In this document: positions 46,201-57,819 of the stretch, in pieces
Layout: each line of letters opens with the position of its first letter
How positions within the stretch are numbered: position 1 is the stretch's first letter
Source of the DNA: Asterias amurensis
Taxonomy: Eukaryota; Echinodermata; Asteroidea; Forcipulatida; Asteriidae
Direction: 5' to 3'
Length of the DNA stretch: 64,000 nt
NCBI RefSeq assembly: GCF_032118995.1
Contig: NC_092652.1
Span: 24,293,044-24,357,043 of the forward strand
The notes under the pieces: generated by a model
Database searches by the model: none
What the model was told of the DNA's origin: nothing
The model's input: only the letters and a program-made list of their open reading frames with translations
Translations under genes and position numbers: made by a program

Positions 46201-47998
46201 TGTCCCCACAGGCACCATGCATGGATTGTGTGCATGTGTGCTGTGTGTGCATGTTGATCGTCCCAATGGACTCTAAACCTGGACTTGGGTTGTTAAATAT
46301 CATTCTTTCTGCGCGAGGATACTCTACCACCCCCAAGAAAGACAGCCTTCATCGAGGCTTAGTTAATATCAAAAAATTTGACGCAGCCTCATCAAACTCA
46401 GGCAGATTAGTGATATTGGGTCAAATAATCATGATTTATTATCCAATTTGGTAATTTGCTGCAGGTCTCTACATTGATGAGTAAGATTGGCGGTCTGTGT
46501 GGTGATGCCGTCCACCCACGCATCGATGCATACCTTGAGAACTGGGTCGAGGCGATTCAGGAGGTTAGGCGAAGAGAGGAGCTTCTGAGACGAGGGCCGG
46601 GAAGACGTCAGCAGGATGACAGTGAAGAGGCTGCTGAGCACAAAGGTTTGAATTGTTCTTATTGAGTTTGATGTGGTGTGTCACAAAGAAAAATTGACGA
46701 GAGTAGGACTCCCTCCAGAAAAGGTGCCGGCGCTCTACCAGAGCCATCTGCTAGCCCTATGTTGGCGGTTTCCCTATTTTGTCAATATCTTTGTTTGGGG
46801 TGCCAGTCAGGTTCAGAAGCCATACAACTGTTAACTGCTGTGTAAGATCACACCCAACATTCGATACAACCTGGGAAGCGGCAGCCAGGGGATCACCTGA
46901 AGGGGATGCAAATTTTTATTATTTAAGAAATCTTAGAAACCACATGGGAAACTGGCTAGGTAAATTTTAAATGATTTAGGGTTGAACAAAGATTATTAAA
47001 TTAAAATTTGTACATCACTCCGCTCCAGTGATACCTCATAACTCTTATTGCCAACTTTCTCCTTCCTTCTGATAAGAGAGTCACATGCCTGGAATTTCAT
47101 CTTTGAGATGGCAAGTCCATTTTAATTTTGCAATGGGCACTTCCATTGGAAAATCTTGAAGTCTTTGGGAAACTTTTTGAAGGGGCAGGACCAGGGGCAA
47201 CAGAGGACATGGCCTGTGTGGCCAGAAATAAATAACAAACAGTCCCGTACACACAAATTACCAGACTTTTGAACACAGGCTTTGATTCAGTGTTGATTTT
47301 GTGTATAATAAAAGTTAACCTCTGATAGGAATAAGAAATGAAAAAAAAAGAAAAAACAGTATAAAATATGTATTTGTAGGAGTTATCAAAAAGTGGAAAT
47401 TGTGTTATTGCAAATTTTGCTGCAACTTTCAGACCTTTTTGTGGGGAAAGACTCTGTATTATTTGACTACATAAAAAACAGGTTGGGATGAATCGATTTG
47501 TCTCAACTCAGACAGTACCTCTTCGGGAATAAGGTTTTCCTTCAACCTTCTTGTCATTTTTTGTAGCTTTATACTTATACAGGGATGAGATTGTTCTGAC
47601 TTTTGGCTGAATTCAGACCTTTATGTCGGCCTGGTAAAGAAAATTAGGCAATATATTTTTCCACAAATAAAGAAATCCTGCTCATTGGTCTACTTCTCTA
47701 GTGATTTGAATACTGTTTCCAAAAGCTCCTTGGAATCTATAACCCCAGTAGTTTTACAAAAGGGAAATGGCATCGCTTTAACATACTTTTTGAATTTGTA
47801 TCCAAGTTTCAGACTTTTTCAATAGTAATGACTTTCAACCCTGCTTATACATTCTTTTCCCATTCCTTTTATTTTGTAGGCAATGTTTTGGTGGATGTTA
47901 TTCAGAAGTTGGCCTTGGCGACTCGCTCAAGCCGCACAGCTTTGTGGTGTGCTCTGCAAATGTCCAAAGACAACCTGACTCTGCAGTCATCAGACTGA
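40242..47998 (+). CDS. MEIOC: Meiosis-specific coiled-coil protein MEIOC, seven exons
   Basis: MEIOC is a germ-cell cytoplasmic protein that works with the RNA helicase YTHDC2 to stabilise the meiotic prophase programme; its C-terminus is the conserved, partner-binding part. Exons 40242-40244, 42102-42388, 43021-43130, 43672-44663, 45386-45520, 46465-46645 and 47880-47998 total 1827 nt, giving 608 aa and a TGA. Residues 1-440 are low-complexity, rich in Asn, Gln, Pro and Met, as in other members. Residues about 441-608 are the conserved domain: EKERKKTE.ELAR.NPGRR, then LDRLIVDFYKEHSRV, and near the end TRSSRTALWCALQMSK. Exon 1 contributes only the ATG, which abuts a GTAAGT donor. All other borders are GT-AG and in phase. 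The large exon 4 is open for 330 codons. Identity rests on recalled C-terminal family sequence and is strong. Confidence 0.92.
40490..40770 (-). repeat. Dispersed repeat in MEIOC intron 1
   Basis: CAGGGATGAGATTGTTC, ATACTGTTTCCAAAAGCTC and AGTTTCAGACTTTTTC. The same run of blocks recurs at 47575-47845 in the same orientation. Orientation label is arbitrary. Confidence 0.75.
40904..41100 (+). mobile_element. Family A fragment in MEIOC intron 1
   Basis: Left half of the family: TTAAAGACACTGCCACTGG, then the AGACCAGTCTTCTCAC and GAGCTCAATTGGTCG blocks, ending at GTGTGCTTTCAG, where it meets a SINE scrap. Confidence 0.65.
41565..42074 (+). mobile_element. Family A relative with an internal insertion, MEIOC intron 1
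   Basis: Family A blocks AGACCAGTATTCTCAC and GCCATTTCTCACAATG flank an extra segment at about 41630-41730 that is bounded by GGCCTGGAAT/ATTCCAGGCC. The right end is TACCAATAGTATCAAGTGCC. Confidence 0.55.
43195..43325 (+). repeat. Dispersed repeat with tRNA-like part, MEIOC intron 3
   Basis: GGCTTCTGACTGGCAACCCC and AAATAGGGAAACCACCAAC belong to the repeat seen at 35.6 and 46.8 kb; CCTCAGTTGGTAGAGC resembles a tRNA A box. Confidence 0.6.
43325..43466. mobile_element. Family C palindromic element in MEIOC intron 3
   Basis: GATTTCACAAAGAGTAAGG at the left, AACTCTTTGTTGAATC at the right, with the AGTAACTCATCCTAAC centre. Confidence 0.82.
44865..45100 (-). repeat. tRNA-derived SINE in MEIOC intron 4
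   Basis: Inverted relative of the SINE at 34.6 kb: ACAAGTGCCACAAAGAAG, ACTCAAACCCAAAACCTGA and GGTGCTATTAACC are the worn complement of its head; AACCAGAAACACTGGGGTTT matches the body's end. A scrap of the same family (TGCTGATCAGAAACACCAG) is at about 41118. Confidence 0.6.
46740..46910 (-). repeat. Dispersed repeat, uninterrupted copy, MEIOC intron 6
   Basis: TATGTTGGCGGTTTCCC, CAATATCTTTGTTTGGGGTG and ACAACCTGGGAAGCGGCAG are the complement of the 35.6-kb copy. ACAACTGTTAACTGCTGTG is the unoccupied LINE target. Confidence 0.75.
47575..47845 (-). repeat. Dispersed repeat in MEIOC intron 6
   Basis: CAGGGATGAGATTGTTC, ATACTGTTTCCAAAAGCTC and AGTTTCAGACTTTTTC in the order seen at 40.5 kb. Ends some 35 bases before the last exon's acceptor. 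Confidence 0.75.
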
Positions 47999-48721
47999 CG
48001 CATTGATTCAAAGAACCCTCTCACTCGACTCAAGTCTTCATAGAGTTTAAGTAACTATCCATTTTTAAATTCGATTTTAAGATTGATCCAAACCTGTGAG
48101 TTTTTACGCAGTGTGTTTTGCATTTTGTTTGATTTTTTAAATGTGTTGGTGAAAGCCCGTTATATTATTTTTAGAGGCACATTTTCTTGTCATTTTGAAC
48201 AAAAATCAGTGTTCCAAAATCGATGTTGATATAATCATTACCACAAATCAATTAAAATTGACAAGAGGTTTAACAAAATGTGCCTACAAGTTACTATATG
48301 GATGTTCATAATTTTGGTCGTTTCATTAATGAAGTTGATATTTTAAAATGAAATTAACTTATTCCTTTTTTTAGTGATATTCAAAATATGTGTACTTCTT
48401 AATGACTATTTAACTATTATTTATTGAAGCATGGGAGTTACCATATCAAAATTGATTTATTCCCTTTCAATCAGCGATTGTTTCAAATTTGTTGACATGA
48501 TTAGAAAAGAACTTATAGACAATTGATTTAATAAACACAATTTAATAATGAGAAAGTCATGTTTAGAATTTGATAAAGCCTTTCTCCAAAGGATAAAACA
48601 TTAAGTATTCCAAAGTGGTGTTTGAAGATTGCATGGTGTGGAAAATGAGATAAAAAATAACTTTAAATAGTAAACTTGCAGTCTGTGGTACAACGATGTG
48701 CAAAATGTCTTTTGGAGAAGT
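47999..48721 (+). other. Probable MEIOC 3' UTR and downstream flank
   Basis: AT-rich sequence after the TGA with several AATAAA-like words, including AATAAACAC near 48530. The true cleavage site cannot be told apart by eye. Confidence 0.4.
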
Positions 48722-48876
48722 GTTGGCTCTAAAAAGAGCTGGTGTGGTGTCAACGTTTGAAACAGTATACTCTGCTCATCTCAACGTTTTAAACAGTATA
48801 CTCCGCTCGCCTATATAGATGAGCAGAGTATACTGTTTGAAACGTCGAGAGCACCCCGCTCTTTTCAGAGCCAGTT
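48722..48876. mobile_element. Short foldback element
   Basis: Arms GTTGGCTCTAAAAAGAGC and GCTCTTTTCAGAGCCAG; inside, CAACGTTTGAAACAGTATAC occurs in both orientations plus an extra copy of the GCAGAGTATACTG part. Confidence 0.72.
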
Positions 48877-51280
48877 ACACTCCTAAAAATGAAAATTTAC
48901 ACTTGGCAGTACCAGCAAGTTTACTAGTTAATTCATCTTATGTAATCCAGCAGACATTAACAGGGGGGGGGGGGGTGGGGGAAGGAAGATGAAACACTGA
49001 ATTACATAACATACGCCATTTTTACACTATGACATTTTACAGTTTTGGTAGATGTTTCTGTGTTAACCCTAACCAAGCAGTGCCCTTTTATAGTGACCAC
49101 ATTTCAAAAAGGCTACTGTAATTGCAATTGAACAAAATGATAACTGTCAAAAGACCGTTTGGACCAGTGGATGTTATTGGGTTTCTTAAGACTACATAGT
49201 GTCTTAAATGAACTGTTTTAAAGATATGCCTTCTATACAAAACTAATCAAATCATTATGGTACTTCAAAAGTTTACATTTAATTTAAAATGAACACATCA
49301 CTTGGATTGTAGTAGTTGTACAATGTTTTCAAACTAATGAACTATGTATATTTTGATGAGAGTTTAAACAAAATGCAGTTCCTGTGTAAATCTGGACACT
49401 GGAAATAGAATCTAATTTAATGTGTTTTAGGTTTTTAATCTTGCATTAATTATTCACAGCTTATCCATCAATCATTAAGTTAAATTGTTATGAATTAGTC
49501 ACATGCCAAAAGAACTAGGCTAACAATTTCCCAATTTCTGTACACCTCCTTAATTGATGGAGTTAGCTGTCTTCGATTTTCATGAAAACTTGAAGATATA
49601 AATATCACTGGCTTGCTGTTGTTCATAATTACTCCTTCAGTTATTTCGTCTTCCATGGTTTGATACATTGGTGCTAGAGTTTGCACACAACAATGCAAAT
49701 GAACTAATAATATAATGCACTTTACATGTAGAGAAGACCACTATGACACTGCTAACCAAAATAATAGTAATACTAAATTTTAATCCCACGAATGAACTAT
49801 GAGCTCATTAAAATCATATCAAATTTAGTTATAGATGATTAAGGACTCAGAACTTCGTACAATCATGTTTATATAAAAAAATCACACACAAACTAAGCAG
49901 GGAAAATGTGTTTGTTTCCTAAGAATTGTCAAGATGTAGGCGTTATACATTATAAGGTGTTGTGATTATCTTAGTATACCCGCTAATGTTTTAATTTACT
50001 AGATTTCCAGCAAGTTTATCACACTTATTTAAAGGTCCTTTGGGTAAGGATTAAAGTCTAAAATAAGAAGCAGTAATCATATTTCCACAGGTTTGTTATT
50101 TTATGCATATGTTGAGATACACTAACTGTGAAGACTAGTCTTTGACAATTACCGATAGTTTCCAGTGCATTTAAGCTTAATTTTAAAGGTTTAAATGCCG
50201 AGATGTTAGCTAAATGGCCCACAATTACATATTTATATATTTTAACAACTATTGACACAATATTTGTCAAGTTTTTTTCTTAGCGAATAGCCAATACTGT
50301 CACAATCCCTAAAACTTTCAAGGACAGCTTTCTTGGAACAAATAACGTAGGAGACCAGTAAATCATTAAATTTATGAAAATTCTCGTCAGCCGACATAAG
50401 TAATTTTTTTAGAAATATCAAGACCACCTTAAACTAATTTATTTGCCGTTTCCATCGTCCACACCCGACATTAAAATGTTTCACGCGTTGTTTTCAGGTT
50501 TTGGGTCAAAAATGTAAGCGAACATAAGAGCCAAGCCAACAATAATGTATTATACCGGAAAAGGGTTGTGAGGTGTTAATCAATGAATGAAAATTAACTG
50601 GAAACTTGGCAGAAAGAATGAATGATATTTCGGTTTAATCAATATTGTTACTGGCATTAGAAAGAGATGTTGGATGGAAATTGACATTGTTATTAATTGA
50701 GGACAGATACATGAATGATCGTTATATTACACATTGCTATAAATTGTGGTATTAATAATTATAGTTCGCCTGTTTCTCTTTATTGAGAAACACATTGTTT
50801 TAGCGTTCAAATTAAATGAGTTACAAATAAATGCGTTAAACTAAAACTTTTTACTTGTACTGAGTGTTCATTTCCTTGTTGGTATTTCATGTTATTTCGT
50901 AATGTGCTGACCGGGAGAATAAAGAAAACGTCCACAAGTACTTCAGTGATAAGTTTCAGATTTGTGTCTGAATGCAAATTTTAATGTGGAACATTATTTT
51001 CTTCAGATGCCTAATTCTGCTCTTGGATATACATCTCAAAGTGTTAAGATACTTTTCAAAGAAGCTATGACATCTTATCTATTAACCCCAAGTGTTATCA
51101 AAGGGTTGAAATTCCGTGAATAACTTTTTACATTAAGATCCTTATTGCAGACTTTTTTTAATCAGAGATGACTCTCACCCCTGAGACGTGTGGACTACCT
51201 TCTGGAGACCGGGGGGGGGGGGGGGGGAACGACAAGGGGAAAACAAAAGTTTCCAGGCTGGTAGATTTCTAAAGACCAGG
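48877..51280. other. No gene seen
   Basis: AT-rich, with a G13-type tract near 48965 and another near 51211. A family A scrap (GGTTTGTTATTTTATGC to ATTACCGATAG) is at about 50088-50165. Small open frames lack family resemblance. Confidence 0.5.
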
Positions 51281-51523
51281 GGCCAATTTCATAGAGCTGC
51301 TTAAGCAAAAAATTTGCTTAAGCACGAAACTAGCTCGCTTATTTTACACATGTTACTGGCCAAAATTTCATGCCATATACATTGCTTATGACTAGTATTT
51401 AGCTGTTGTTTACTTAGCATAACAATTGAGTGGAGTCTTGGCCGATAATCTGATTTTACTAAGCAATGAATTTTTTGCCTAAGCAAAATTTTGCGCTTAA
51501 GCAGCTCTATGAAATTGGGCCCA
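51281..51523. mobile_element. Family D inverted-repeat element
   Basis: GGGGCCAATTTCATAGAGC to AGCTCTATGAAATTGGGCCC, with the TTAGCTGTTGTTTACTTAGC centre, in reverse relative to the 24475 copy. Confidence 0.86.
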
Positions 51524-54500
51524 GGGTGCTCCACGAGGAATTTTGTGTACAAAGTCTGCGGGGATGACAAGAACAGGGACAAAGGAAAGAACAAAAGATG
51601 TCTCCACAGGGACATTACTTTATAAAAAATAAATGGAATGTGTGTACCTATAACAAAGCACGGGCTTAATGAAGCATCACTCTTGTACCTTTGGTCCCAT
51701 TATGGTTTGGGCTACATTTAGACAAAGGCTTGAAACAAATTTTAGGGGGCGCTGTGTTGTGTTTTTCTTCTTTTCCTTATCAATTATTTCAAACATGGAT
51801 CTCAAAGATTTAGCAAGATCAACTCGAATAAGGATACTTGTTAGAAGGAATGATCCTGCATTGAAAAGCGAAAAGTCCTAACCGTACTCCATACCTCACT
51901 GCTGACTTATTAAAGATTCCACAAACAATTGTTTTGGTTAACCTTAATTGAACTTGCCATGTATAGTTTATCAAAAAGAGAGGTCACCCAAATTGCGGTA
52001 ATTTGATTTAATCAATTGAAAAGGTTTGTAACATGAAAATACAGAGGGAAAACATGAAATTGTCGTTCGAAAAGGGTTATTGGCGTTTATTTTGCTAACC
52101 AAGATAAAAAACAACATTGCTGAACTGTTTTATGCAAGTTTGATTTGAATGTAGACAAAAAACACATGGTGTCATTTGAATGCGTACGTTAAACCTAAGA
52201 AATCAATTTAAGCTTTGTTTTGTCTTGATTGGACTTGTAGAATGCGCATACAAATACAGGCTGCATGGTGCCCATAAAATGAAAATGGACAGATCGTAGA
52301 GGCTGAAATGTGTTAAATTTTGTCAAAGAAAATGTAGTGCCGCATGCTGCGTATACAAGTTATCTGCACAAGGAATAGTAGCCCACAAGAAAAACACCAT
52401 TTAAAAACTTACAACACCCCCAACAAAACAAGCATTGACAAAGGAGGAAAACTTTCGGGTACAATCATTACATTCTGTGAATTATTGGATGCGTTCGTTT
52501 AGCTTCCCTGGGTCGACCCTGGTGTGTCGCTTTTTTTTCTAGGACGGACGTGGGTAATTATCTGCACACGTTCGTCCTAGGAAAAAAAAAACCGCCACAC
52601 ACCGGGGTCGACCCGGGGAAGCTAAACGAACGCACCTATTGACTCTTGGTTTCACAACAACATGATGGTATAGCGCCCTCATGCTGTTGCAACGGTTTAA
52701 CGCGATTATACAACGGTTCGGTTGTTTTGTGTGATCTGTTGACATTGTTTCTGGTTGACATTTTGGAGAAGCCAGACCATCACCGAGTCTCAGTCATTTT
52801 TCTTATGAAATTACTTATGACACACTTTATTGAAAAAGATTTAACAATCAATTCACTCGATATTTTCATGAAGATGCCAGACAAATTAATTAAATCTAAT
52901 TTAGAAATTCGGCATCAAAAACGTAAACACCTATTCACGGCGCGGTTAATTCATTAACAAAGGACTATTGTGAGCGTCATGTGTACAAAAGTAACGACAA
53001 AATGATGATAAACATGTTATTCAAGTAATTTGTAATGTCCGGATGGCTGGCGTTTTACCTCTTCACCCCGGTCGGAGTGTTGTGTCACTTCAAGGGGTGG
53101 ATGCAGGGGCGGGAAAAGAATCCGGGGGGGGGGGGAGTATTACATATGATAAACATTTCTATTGCACAAAGTCACAGAACGAGTTTTTTCCAGCTGAAGT
53201 TCGACAATATTGGAAGGAAGCCATTGGGCTCTATTGCAATTAAACAGGAAAGCCACAGTTCGAACAATAATAGCACACATAATGTTTTAGCCACAGTTTT
53301 TAATGTTAAAAATAAATCAAAAAGTGTTGAATTTGTATGAAATAAGCAGCCAATCATGGGAGTTGGTTTTACTTTCATTGTAAATTCATTTGCAAAAAAA
53401 AATGTTGAATTTGGTTTTAAACATCAGTAGTTTTAACAAGATGTTTTATTAACGTTCAAACGTTCTGTATAGTACCAACAATGGGAAGGTCTAAACCCCG
53501 CCCTTAAAATCCTGGGTGAAATGAAGTCGAGGGACGGGGCTGAAGGCTGGCTCACACATGACGAATAAGGGGCTGCGAATCGCAATTTTGAATAGGCCGC
53601 CAATCATCGTGTGTTGCCTTCAAATTGTCGCTGACGAATCCGCTAGCGACCGCAGCCAGACGGGCATTGGGTCCTTGCCGCTACTACTATGTGAACCAGC
53701 CTATTATTATACTGATTGTTTTTGTTGGGTTTGGGTAAAGGATTCGGGATGAGTGGTTAATCACAACTTTTAAAGTTGTCCACAAGGATGTAATTTTCAC
53801 GTATGAGATCATCGTAAAAAAAAGGGACAACTCCAAAAATAAACGGGGAAAAAAGAGCAACACATGACCTACTTTATTCTGTCACGCCTCATTTGCTGGC
53901 TGCTCTCGAGCTTGTTTATGATTAATTTTGCACTTTTAGCTGGACGATTCGCATGAACTGGGGAAAACAATGAAGGCGCAATTTTCAAAGAAACATCAAG
54001 ACATGACAAACGATGCATGAACTGGAGATGGATGCACACATCATTGTAATGCACGCAAAAAAAAAAAAATGACGCAGTTTGTGAATATTTTTTTTGACTC
54101 TCCAAAAGTATATTATTAATCCAACATTTTTTTTCTATGTGTATTTTGTGGTCAGTGTTGAAGTAAAAGTAGGCCAGAGGTGTGTGTTTTGCGCCGGTTG
54201 GCCACTTTTCGCTGGTCGTTAGCGCCTGCCTTGTCGTGCTTTGTCCTTAATGACTGTATTTGACGCTGGTTCCGGTTATGGCGCGAGTTCACCTTGAACG
54301 ACGATCCTCAACACCGTTGGCACAGTGTTGCTAATGGCTGAATATACGTTTACTAGAAACGCAGAACAAGACGTGAAACAATAGAGGTTTAGCCGTTGCA
54401 ATTAGGTTTTGAAGGACGTCAAAACAGCGCTTTGTTTTAGTCAGCGTACGGTGGCCCATATACGAGGGTCGAGAATAATGTTGTTGTTATTATTGTTGTT

Positions 54501-54929
54501 GTTGTTGTTGTTTTTGTTTCGTGTTTTGGGGGGTCTGTATCTGGATCTTGATAAATATTCTCAACGCTCAAATTAGAGCAGAATGAGAAAAGAAGATGAT
54601 GAAGAAATTTCAGTTTTAGATGTGGGAGGAAAACCGCAGAGAATTATTCCAGGAAAAAACCCACACAGTCAAGTAGGGACTGAAAACCCAATCCACACAG
54701 TGCCCCTGGTGGGAAACGAATGGGGGCGCCAGAGGTGGAAGGCGAGGCAAGTTACCACTACACCAACCTACATCAACCTGGTCTGAGTTGCATCACATTG
54801 CTTCATGACTGGTGTTTAATACATTTTCCCTTTTCAATCAAGATCCACGTAATATTTTTAATTCAACATTCGAAATTGTGTTTTTCAATATGTGAGCGTT
54901 GGTGGTCTTTAAGTTCACGCATGCGTACT
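51524..54929. other. Largely featureless apart from one hairpin element
   Basis: Apart from the hairpin at 52491-52633 and a tRNA-like SINE scrap in reverse at about 54690-54780 (GGTGGGAAACGAATG), nothing recognised. A GTT microsatellite lies near 54480-54515. Confidence 0.45.
52491..52633. mobile_element. Near-perfect hairpin element
   Basis: Arms GCGTTCGTTTAGCTTCCC and AAGCTAAACGAACGC, continuing through GTCGACC and a T8/A10 tract to CTAGGACGGACGTG and CACGTTCGTCCTAG, with a loop of about 12 bases. Confidence 0.8.
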
Positions 54930-55105
54930 ATAGCCCTTTGAAACCGAGGCTTCGGCTTTGGATTCGGCTTCTGCCTAGCTTGGCCCCGCGAGTGTTTTGA
55001 TATTTTGCGCACGCCTTGCGTATACGTGCTCTGGGCTTCAGACGAGAGAACGGAGCCTGAAGCCGAATCCAAAACCGAAGCCGTAGTTTCGAAAAGGGCC
55101 TTCAC
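54930..55105. mobile_element. Inverted-repeat element, family F
   Basis: Arms GGCTTCGGCTTTGGATTCGG and CCGAATCCAAAACCGAAGCC, bounded by GCCCTTTGAAAC and GTTTCGAAAAGGGCC. Confidence 0.82.
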
Positions 55106-55735
55106 AAAAATGGCCTTTTACAGTTCCTGCCTACGCCATGGAAAAATAATTCGTCTTCAACAGCTTACAGTGTGACTTTAATGCCTTTCTCTCTTCTTCT
55201 TCTTCTTCTTTTTTTTTTTTTTTTTTTTTTTTGTGTGAAGAAGTTCCACGAAGAACTGAATCGTAAAAAAGAGAGAACAAATTCAATCAATAGAAGATGT
55301 CTTTAAAAACTAAGCCTGAAACAAAAATTATTCAGTCACAAAATAGGCCTACTTTTAAAATATAGGCATGCAATACCATAAAAACACGGCTCCGGGCAAT
55401 GGAAAATGGCAATACTTCGGGGGAAAATTATTGTACTGTACAAAATCAAAAATGGATTCTTTCCAAATACAAACATGGATATCTGATTGTAGGCTTTTAT
55501 TGAATTATTGTTCATCTTTTATGAAGGTCAGGGCAATTTCACGGAGTGCCTTCAACCGAATTCGGAAAGGGATAAATTATAGTGGTGAAGGTTCGGCCGG
55601 AGTGCTCGTGTTGTTTGTCGATAACGTGTAGGATTAGAATGATAATATTATTGAGTGCATGAGAGAGGCTTGCATGTGTTGGGGTGGAGGGGCGGGAGGG
55701 TGGGGGCGAGGCTGAAAATTATAAGCTCTAATCAC

Positions 55736-56122
55736 TTAAAGGCAGTGGACACTATTGGTAATTACTCAAAATAAATGTTATCTTAAAAACTTTCTTGATT
55801 ACGAGTAATGGGGAGAGGTTGATAGTATAAATCATTGTGAGAAACGGCTCCCTCTGAAGTGACGTAGTTTTCGAGAAAAGAAGTAATTTTCCACGAATTT
55901 GATTTCGAGACCTCACATTTAGAGTCACGAAATCAAGCATAAAGCACACAACTTCGTGTGAACATGGTGTGACAAGGGTGTTTTTTCTTTCATTAATATC
56001 TCGCAACTTCGACGACCAATTGAGCTCAAATTTTCACCGGTTTGTTATTTTATGCATATGTTGAGATACATCAACTGTGAAGACTAGTCTTTGACAATTA
56101 CCAATAGTGTTCAGGTCTTTAA
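55736..56122 (-). mobile_element. Family A miniature element
   Basis: TTAAAGGCAGTGGACACT at the left, TAGTGTTCAGGTCTTTAA at the right; reverse orientation relative to the copies at 56546 and 57281. Internal palindrome shortened. Confidence 0.85.
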
Positions 56123-56545
56123 GTTGAAATCTAATTAATTAAATACAACATCAACTATTTCAAAGGTGTGTCTTGTAAGGTGTTTTTTTTTAGGATGGGG
56201 TTTGTAAGGGTGGGGGTGTCGTGTTTCTTACTAATTTGTGTTCGGTCGAGAAACGTGTACCCGTTCAATTATTTCAATTTCACTCAAGAACGATTGATAT
56301 AAATCAATCGATTTAACTTTTAAAAGTTACAATAGAAACACTTCATAATACTGAATGTCAAACCTTTAAAGATGGTCAAAATCAGTACAACCAATTACAA
56401 GTTGAGGAATGATTTTTTGTTACGGCAATGATTCCAACCGTCATATTGCCTATCACAGTGATTGATATATTGACATAGCTACCCCCCCCCCTAAATAAAA
56501 ACAAAACAAAAAACAGTACATTAGATTCCACAGATTTTGATATCA

Positions 56546-56931
56546 TTAAAGGCAGTGGACACTATTGGTAATTGTCAAAGACTAGCCTTCAGAGTTGGTG
56601 TATCTCAACATATGCATAACATAACAAACCTGTGAAAATTTGAGCTCAATCGGTCATCGAAGTTGCGAGATAATAATGAAAGAAAAATAACCCTTGTCAC
56701 ACGAAGTCGTGTGCGTTTAGATGGTTGATTTCGAGACCTCAAGTTCTAAATCTGAGGTCTCGAAATCAAATTCGTGGAAAATTACTTCTTTCTCGAAAAC
56801 TATGGCACTTCAGAGGGAGCCGTTTCTCACAATGTTTTATACTATCAACCTCTCCCCATTACTCGTCACCAATAAAGGTTTTATGCCAATAATTATTTTG
56901 AGAAATTACCAATTGTGTCCACTGCCTTTAA
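56546..56931 (+). mobile_element. Family A miniature element, near-intact
   Basis: Both ends are intact and mutually inverted (TTAAAGGCAGTGGACACT and GTGTCCACTGCCTTTAA), bounded by TTAA on each side, with the full internal palindrome. Confidence 0.9.
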
Positions 56932-57280
56932 TGTTTAGAAGTTGAAGATACTATTATTAAATAGGTTCCAAGAATAGGATGTACAGACAACTGTACCAGT
57001 TGTAAATTAGGCAAGTTCACATGATGGATTGGCTAACTATCGGATATTGAAAAGGTATAGGCAGCTCTATGTTAAACAGTGATTCCGTCAAAACAAAAAT
57101 ACGTCATACAAATGAATTTATTAATGCCACAGTTCTTTCACAGTTCTTTCCAAAAAAGAATGTAATGTAATTCCAATCTGAAACTGCTTCATTGCTAGTG
57201 AAATTAACGAGCATGGCACCTGTTAGGAGCTATACACATTTCACTGTGTGTGAAACCAGACGAAAAACAACAACAAACAG

Positions 57281-57668
57281 TTAAAGGCAGTGGACACTAT
57301 TGGTAATTGTCAAAGACTAGCCTTCACAGTTGGTGTATCTCAACATATGCATAAAATAACTAACCTGTGAAAATTTGAGCTCAATCGTTCATCGAAGTTG
57401 CGAGATATTAATGAAAGAAAAAAAAACACCCTTGTCACACGAAGTTGTGTGCGTTTAGATGGTTGATTTTGAGACCTCAAGTTCTAAATCTGAGGTCTCG
57501 AAATCAAATTCGTGGAAATTACTTCTTTCTCAAAAACTATGGCACTTCAGAGGGAGCCGTTTCTCACAATGTTTTATACCATCAACCTCTCCCCATTACT
57601 CGTCACCAAGAAAGGTTTTATGCTAATAATTGTTTTGAGTAATTACCAATAGTGTCCACTGCCTTTAA
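57281..57668 (+). mobile_element. Family A miniature element, near-intact
   Basis: Same structure as the copy 350 bp upstream and shares private variants with it (GTTTAGATGGTTGATTT and ACTATGGCACTTCAGAGG). Confidence 0.9.
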
Positions 57669-57819
57669 ACTAAATTTCTAGGTATCAGAACCCCCAAGAG
57701 TGGACACAGAACCCCAGTACCGGAATGTAGTGCGAACTTTAGTGATAGTAACAAGTTTGGGGAAATGATAGATGTACATTGCTTGGCGTGTACTCATTAT
57801 ATAGTAATGCGCAACCCCT

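Noticed and set aside
53035-53340. 101-codon plus-strand frame as a gene
   Set aside because: No domain, no splice context, and it runs through a G-tract in otherwise featureless DNA.
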